This document shows positions 5,531 through 8,930 of a DNA stretch of 8,930 bases, in pieces; position 1 is the first letter of the stretch, and the number at the start of each line of letters is the position of its first letter. A program made the translations under genes and the position numbers. The notes under the pieces are model-generated. The model was not told where the DNA came from and made no database searches. It saw only the letters and a program-made list of their open reading frames with translations. Source of the DNA: an uncultured Pseudomonadota bacterium (GTDB taxonomy: Bacteria > Pseudomonadota > Gammaproteobacteria > Burkholderiales > Rhodocyclaceae); NCBI GenBank assembly GCA_946479855.1, contig CAMLHL010000091.1, forward strand, positions 1 to 8,930, in the 5' to 3' direction.

Positions 5531-6862
5531 ATGCATCGTTTATTGCCCGTACTCCTGTTGCTACCGATTTCCGCATTTGCGGCCGGTAACCTGCCGACTG
5601 TCGGCGGTATCCCGGTCGATTTCATTCTCTTTGCCTTGACCTTGCTCGGCGTTGCCCTGTTCCACAACGCGACCCTCTACGTCGCGCTGACTGGCCTGTT
5701 CACGATCAGCCTTTACAAGATTATTTTCACCGGATTCAAGCCCGGTGTCGGTGTCGCCGGGTTGTTCGGACACCTCGGGCACGAGTGGGTGACCATCGCC
5801 AACCTGTTCTGCCTGCTCACCGGCTTCGCACTGCTTGCACGCCATTTCGAAAAGAGCCATGTGCCGGTAATCCTGCCCAAATATCTGCCGGACGACTGGA
5901 AGGGCGGATTTGTCATGCTGCTCATGGTTTTCGTGATTTCCAGCTTTCTCGACAACATCGCCGCCGCCCTGATCGGCGGCGCCATGGCGCACCAGTTATT
6001 TAAAGGCAAGGTTCATATCGGTTTTCTGGCCGCCATCGTTGCCGCATCGAACGCCGGCGGTTCCGGCTCGGTGGTTGGCGACACGACGACGACCATGATG
6101 TGGATCGACGGCATCAGCCCTGTTGTCGTGTTCGACGCCTACGTCGCGGCCGGCATCGCGCTGCTGATCATCGGCTACTTCGGCGCCAAGCAGCAGCACG
6201 CCTACTCGCCGATCATCAAGCATGCCCACGGCCACACCAAGGTCGACTGGGGGCGCATCTTCATCGTCGCCACCATGCTGGTCTTCGCGGTGGCCACCAA
6301 CATCACGATCAACGTCAAGTTTCCCGAGCTGGCCGAGCATTTCCCGTTCATCGGGGTGGCCGTCTGGGCGGCGATCCTCTTGACCATCCCGGTCCGCCGC
6401 CATGACTGGGAACTGCTGCCGGAAACCATCAAGGGCTCGATCTTCCTGCTCTCGCTGGTCCTGTGCGCCTCGATGATGCCGGTCGAGGAACTGCCGCCGG
6501 CCTCGTGGCAATCGGCCTTCACCCTCGGTTTCGTGTCGGCGGTTTTCGACAACATTCCGCTGACCGCGCTGGCCCTGCGCCAGGGCGGCTTCGACTGGGG
6601 CTTCCTGGCCTACGCCGTCGGCTTCGGCGGCTCGATGCTGTGGTTCGGCTCGTCGGCCGGCGTCGCGCTGTCCAACATGTACCCGGAAGCCAAGTCGGCC
6701 GGGCTGTGGCTGAAGCATGGCTGGCACGTCGCGGTGGCCTATGTCGTCGGCTTCATGGTCATGCTCGCCGTGCTTGGCTGGCATCCGGACGAAGGCCACA
6801 AGAAGACGGTGGCGCCGGTCGTCGCCGAAGTGCCGGCCCCGCCGCCGATGGTGGCGCAATAA
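5531..6862 (+). CDS. NhaD-type / IT-superfamily ion transporter
   Basis: This 443-aa inner-membrane protein has about 11-12 hydrophobic segments. The N-terminus (HRLLPVLLLLPISAFAAG) is a signal peptide or first membrane helix. The two inverted halves typical of the ion-transporter superfamily are visible: SSFLDNIAAALIGG (137-150) with SNAGGSGSVVGDTTTTMMW (173-191), and SAVFDNIPLTALAL (336-349) with a GFGGSMLWFGSSAG hairpin (364-377). These match the DN and GDTTT signatures of NhaD Na+/H+ antiporters, so exchange of cytoplasmic Na+ for H+ is the likely role; a carboxylate transporter of the same fold is the alternative. The tail (VAPVVAEVPAPPPM) is proline-rich. Start: ATG 5531 has GAGAA about 7 bases ahead; ATG 5519, four codons earlier, has no ribosome site. 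The frame stays open further upstream but is not protein-like there. GC-rich codons fit the core chromosome. It is transcribed alone, with a strong terminator after it. Confidence 0.85.
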   Translation: MHRLLPVLLLLPISAFAAGNLPTVGGIPVDFILFALTLLGVALFHNATLYVALTGLFTISLYKIIFTGFKPGVGVAGLFGHLGHEWVTIANLFCLLTGFALLARHFEKSHVPVILPKYLPDDWKGGFVMLLMVFVISSFLDNIAAALIGGAMAHQLFKGKVHIGFLAAIVAASNAGGSGSVVGDTTTTMMWIDGISPVVVFDAYVAAGIALLIIGYFGAKQQHAYSPIIKHAHGHTKVDWGRIFIVATMLVFAVATNITINVKFPELAEHFPFIGVAVWAAILLTIPVRRHDWELLPETIKGSIFLLSLVLCASMMPVEELPPASWQSAFTLGFVSAVFDNIPLTALALRQGGFDWGFLAYAVGFGGSMLWFGSSAGVALSNMYPEAKSAGLWLKHGWHVAVAYVVGFMVMLAVLGWHPDEGHKKTVAPVVAEVPAPPPMVAQ

Positions 6863-6932
6863 GCGGATTCTGCAAATCCTATCCCCCAAGGGGACTTCCT
6901 TCGGGACGCGGTCGACTGGGAAAAATGACCAA

Positions 6933-6968
6933 AATTGAAAAAACCGCCGAGAGGCGGTTTTTTCAATT
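6933..6968. terminator. Bidirectional 16-bp terminator hairpin
   Basis: The stem AATTGAAAAAACCGCC (6933-6948) pairs perfectly with 6953-6968 around a GAGA loop. The six A on one arm and six T on the other give a U-run in either direction. It ends the transporter transcript and isolates the HD-GYP gene that starts 36 bases later. Confidence 0.9.
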
Positions 6969-7003
6969 GGAACCTTGTCGATTTTGGTGAATCATAGAAG
7001 CCG

Positions 7004-8377
7004 ATGAATTCTCCCGCCCCGTCCCTGTCGATGACTGCCGACCTTCGGCTCTCCGAGCTGATCTCGGCCCTCAGCCACGCGCTCGACATCACCGAAGGCC
7101 AGCCGGAAGGCCATTGCGTGCGCTGCTGCTGGATCGGCATGCACATCGGCCGCCGCCTCGGGCTGCCCGACGACGACCTGTGGAATCTCTACTACACGCT
7201 GCTGTTGAAGGACCTGGGCTGCAGCAGCAACGCGGCGCGCATCTGCGAGCTGTACCTGACCGACGACCTCAGCTTCAAGCACGATTTCAAGACGGTCGGC
7301 GACAGCCTGCCCAAGGTGCTCCAGTTCGTGCTCAGCCATACCGGGCTGAAGGCCGGGCTGGCCGAACGTTTCCGCAGCGTGCTGACGATCATGCGCGACG
7401 GCGAGCGGATCGCCACCGAACTGATCGCCACCCGCTGCCAGCGCGGCGCCGAAATCGCCCGCCTGCTGCGCTTTCCGGAAAGCGTCGCGGCCGGCATCTA
7501 CAGCCTGGACGAGCATTTCAACGGCGAGGGCAAGCCGGAAGGCCTGGCCGGTCAGGCGATCCCGCTCCATTCGCGGATCGCGCTGCTGGCCCAGGTCATC
7601 GACGTCTTCCACACGGCCGGCGGGCCGCAGGCGGCGCTCGACGAAATCCGCCTGCGTTCGGGCCGCTGGTTCGATCCGGCGCTGGTCGTCGCAGCCGAGC
7701 AGGTGGCCGACGACGCCTTCTGGGCCGGCCTGGCCGCACCGGACATCATGGCCGCGGTGCTGGCCCTGGAGCCGGCCTCGCATACGGTCGCCCTCGATGA
7801 CGATTACCTCGACGACATCGCCGCCGCTTTCGGCCAGGTCGTCGACTCGAAAAGCCCCTACACCAGCGGCCACAGCGCCCGCGTCGCGCTCTACACCGAC
7901 CTGATCGCCGAGGCGCTCGGCCTGTCGGCGGAGCGCCGCCGCTGGCTGAAGCGCGGCGCGCTGCTGCACGACGTCGGCAAGCTCGGCGTCAGCAACAGCG
8001 TGCTCGACAAGCCGGGCAAGCTCGATGCCGACGAGTGGGCCGCCGTGCAGGCGCATGCCGCCTACACCGAGGCCATCCTGTCGCGGATCGCCGCTTTTTC
8101 GGAACTGGCCCGCGTCTCGGCGGCGCACCACGAGCGCCTCGATGGCAAGGGCTACCCGCGCGGCCTGACTGCCGACGACATCTGCCTCGAAACGCGGATC
8201 ATCACGACCGCCGACATCTTCGATGCGATCACCGCCGAACGCCCCTACCGCGGTGCGGTGCCGATCCCGAAAACGCTGGAGATCATGGCCGAAAACGTCG
8301 GCACGGCCATCGATCCGCAATGTTTTGCCGCGCTGAAACAGGCACTTGCCCGTTTGCCGGACTGCGTCGCGCCCTGA
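7004..8377 (+). CDS. Tandem HD / HD-GYP protein, probable cyclic-di-GMP phosphodiesterase
   Basis: This 457-aa cytoplasmic protein has two HD-type domains. The C-terminal one (about 270-450) is a full HD-GYP: SGH with H290, LLHDVGKLG with H322-D323 and K326, H351, HHE at 375-377, DGKGYPRGL at 380-388, and D404 in TTADIFD. Such domains use a metal centre to hydrolyse cyclic-di-GMP. The N-terminal one (about 15-205) has the same layout but lost ligands: GH at 36-37, KD (69-70) in place of HD, EH (170-171) in place of HH, GEGKPEGL in place of the GYP loop, and D200. It is probably a non-catalytic regulatory copy. There is no membrane segment or receiver domain, so the input signal is unknown. 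The start at 7004 follows a weak AGAAG; an in-frame ATG at 7031 is possible. It is flanked by a terminator and by rimO. Confidence 0.88.
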   Translation: MNSPAPSLSMTADLRLSELISALSHALDITEGQPEGHCVRCCWIGMHIGRRLGLPDDDLWNLYYTLLLKDLGCSSNAARICELYLTDDLSFKHDFKTVGDSLPKVLQFVLSHTGLKAGLAERFRSVLTIMRDGERIATELIATRCQRGAEIARLLRFPESVAAGIYSLDEHFNGEGKPEGLAGQAIPLHSRIALLAQVIDVFHTAGGPQAALDEIRLRSGRWFDPALVVAAEQVADDAFWAGLAAPDIMAAVLALEPASHTVALDDDYLDDIAAAFGQVVDSKSPYTSGHSARVALYTDLIAEALGLSAERRRWLKRGALLHDVGKLGVSNSVLDKPGKLDADEWAAVQAHAAYTEAILSRIAAFSELARVSAAHHERLDGKGYPRGLTADDICLETRIITTADIFDAITAERPYRGAVPIPKTLEIMAENVGTAIDPQCFAALKQALARLPDCVAP

Positions 8378-8384
8378 TTCCCCG

Positions 8385-8390
8385 TAAAAT
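8385..8390 (+). promoter_or_regulatory. Candidate -10 element before rimO
   Basis: TAAAAT lies 44 bases before the rimO ATG in the 56-base gap after the HD-GYP stop. TAAAAT is a common betaproteobacterial -10 variant. No convincing -35 was found at the right distance, so read-through from the HD-GYP gene is also possible. Confidence 0.3.
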
Positions 8391-8433
8391 ACGCCCTTTG
8401 TTCGCCGGCCAGTCCGGATAAGGTTTCCATCGC

Positions 8434-8930
8434 ATGACTATTTCGCAAAAAGTGCCGACCGTCGGCTTCGTTTCCCTGGGCTGCCCCAAGGCTTCTTCCG
8501 ACGCCGAGCGCATCCTGACCAAGCTGCGCGCCGAAGGCTACGAGATTTCGCCGAGCTACGACAATTCCGACCTGGTGATCGTCAACACCTGCGGCTTCAT
8601 CGACGCCGCCGTCGAGGAGTCGCTCGACGCCATCGGCGAGGCGCTCAACGAGAACGGCAAGGTCATCGTCACCGGCTGCCTCGGCGCCAAGGGCGACATC
8701 GTGCAGACCACGCACCCGGCCGTGCTCGCCGTCACCGGCCCGCATTCTGCCGACGAGGTCATGGGCTATGTGCATAGCCATCTGCCCAAGCCGCACGATC
8801 CGTATTCCGATCTGGTGCCGCCGCAAGGCATCCGCCTGACGCCGGACCACTTCGCCTACCTGAAGATTTCCGAAGGCTGCAACCACAGCTGCACCTTCTG
8901 CATCATCCCCTCGCTGCGCGGCCCGCTGGT
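8434..8930 (+). CDS. rimO: Ribosomal protein uS12 methylthiotransferase RimO, 5' part
   Basis: The first 165 codons are present and the gene runs off the window. RimO is a radical-SAM enzyme that adds a methylthio group to an aspartate of ribosomal protein S12, using two 4Fe-4S clusters. The N-terminal cluster cysteines are visible as [10 protein letters not shown] (C17), VNTCGFID (C53) and TGCLGAKG (C82). The radical-SAM triad is CNHSCTFC (C149, C153, C156), followed by IIPSLRGP, a RimO/MiaB-family signature. The SLGCPK and [10 protein letters not shown] wording favours RimO over MiaB. The ATG at 8434 is preceded by AAGG at about 10 bases. The C-terminal TRAM domain lies outside the window. 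Codon use fits the chromosomal backbone. Confidence 0.95.
   Translation, partial: MTISQKVPTVGFVSLGCPKASSDAERILTKLRAEGYEISPSYDNSDLVIVNTCGFIDAAVEESLDAIGEALNENGKVIVTGCLGAKGDIVQTTHPAVLAVTGPHSADEVMGYVHSHLPKPHDPYSDLVPPQGIRLTPDHFAYLKISEGCNHSCTFCIIPSLRGPL

Noticed and set aside
5996..6889. Minus-strand open frame of 297 codons opposite the transporter
   Set aside because: Histidine-, arginine- and aspartate-rich low-complexity product mirroring a membrane-protein gene. The plus frame has clear transporter motifs.
6967..6995. TTGGAA / AATCAT promoter before the HD-GYP gene
   Set aside because: Spacing is 17, but the -10 box is poor, the -35 overlaps the terminator stem, and transcription would start at or next to the ATG.
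6992..8320. Long minus-strand open frame (442 codons) opposite the HD-GYP gene
   Set aside because: It is a by-product of high GC at third positions in the real plus-strand gene. The product is dominated by G, R, D, A and V repeats with no domain features.
1..8930. CRISPR array, insertion sequence or rRNA
   Set aside because: No regularly spaced repeats, no transposase motifs and no rRNA sequence were seen on either strand.

Overview
The window joins two kinds of DNA. From about 5.1 kb to the end it is GC-rich, with tight codon use and well-formed housekeeping genes: tRNA-Val, a NhaD/IT-superfamily transporter, a tandem HD/HD-GYP protein and the start of rimO. This looks like the chromosome of a betaproteobacterium. 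A Rhodocyclales-type host (Dechloromonas/Azonexus-like) is my inference from the style of the proteins and was not tested. From about 0.4 to 5.1 kb the DNA is clearly AT-richer and holds accessory genes, several of them broken.

The accessory part is a small genomic island in the 3' end of tRNA-Val (anticodon UAC, minus strand, 5098-5173). Its ends lie in an imperfect direct repeat of about 125 bp (438-560 and 4993-5117). Each copy contains a GGTATTT block, the tRNA terminator hairpin and the tRNA 3' end. Clusters of TACCAACA-type sites lie just inside both ends. Just outside the left copy is a different cluster, TACCGTCA. This layout suggests that the left end abuts a second, related element, so that two elements sit in tandem behind one tRNA. 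The integrase of the inner element is reduced to about 42 N-terminal residues.

Island cargo, left to right: (1) a plus-strand gene for a protein of about 473 aa with a TPR-like C-terminus, split by a one-base deletion in an A-run near 1965; (2) on the minus strand, a tightly coupled two-gene operon of a 339-aa soluble protein and a 204-aa protein with four membrane segments, neither recognised; (3) on the minus strand, a chimeric gene whose first 42 or so codons are the integrase N-terminus, fused in frame to a NERD nuclease-like domain and a topoisomerase-type C4 zinc finger. The layout (tRNA, integrase relic, nuclease-like protein, soluble-plus-membrane pair) resembles small defence islands, but no gene is a recognised member of a described defence system.

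Right of the tRNA lie a tRNA promoter, a possible plus-strand promoter, the transporter gene, a strong 16-bp bidirectional terminator, the HD-GYP gene with a degenerate first HD domain, and the 5' part of rimO. Left of the island (1-440) are a start-less minus-strand open frame, a strong plus-strand terminator and a run of short hairpins, none of which I could assign.
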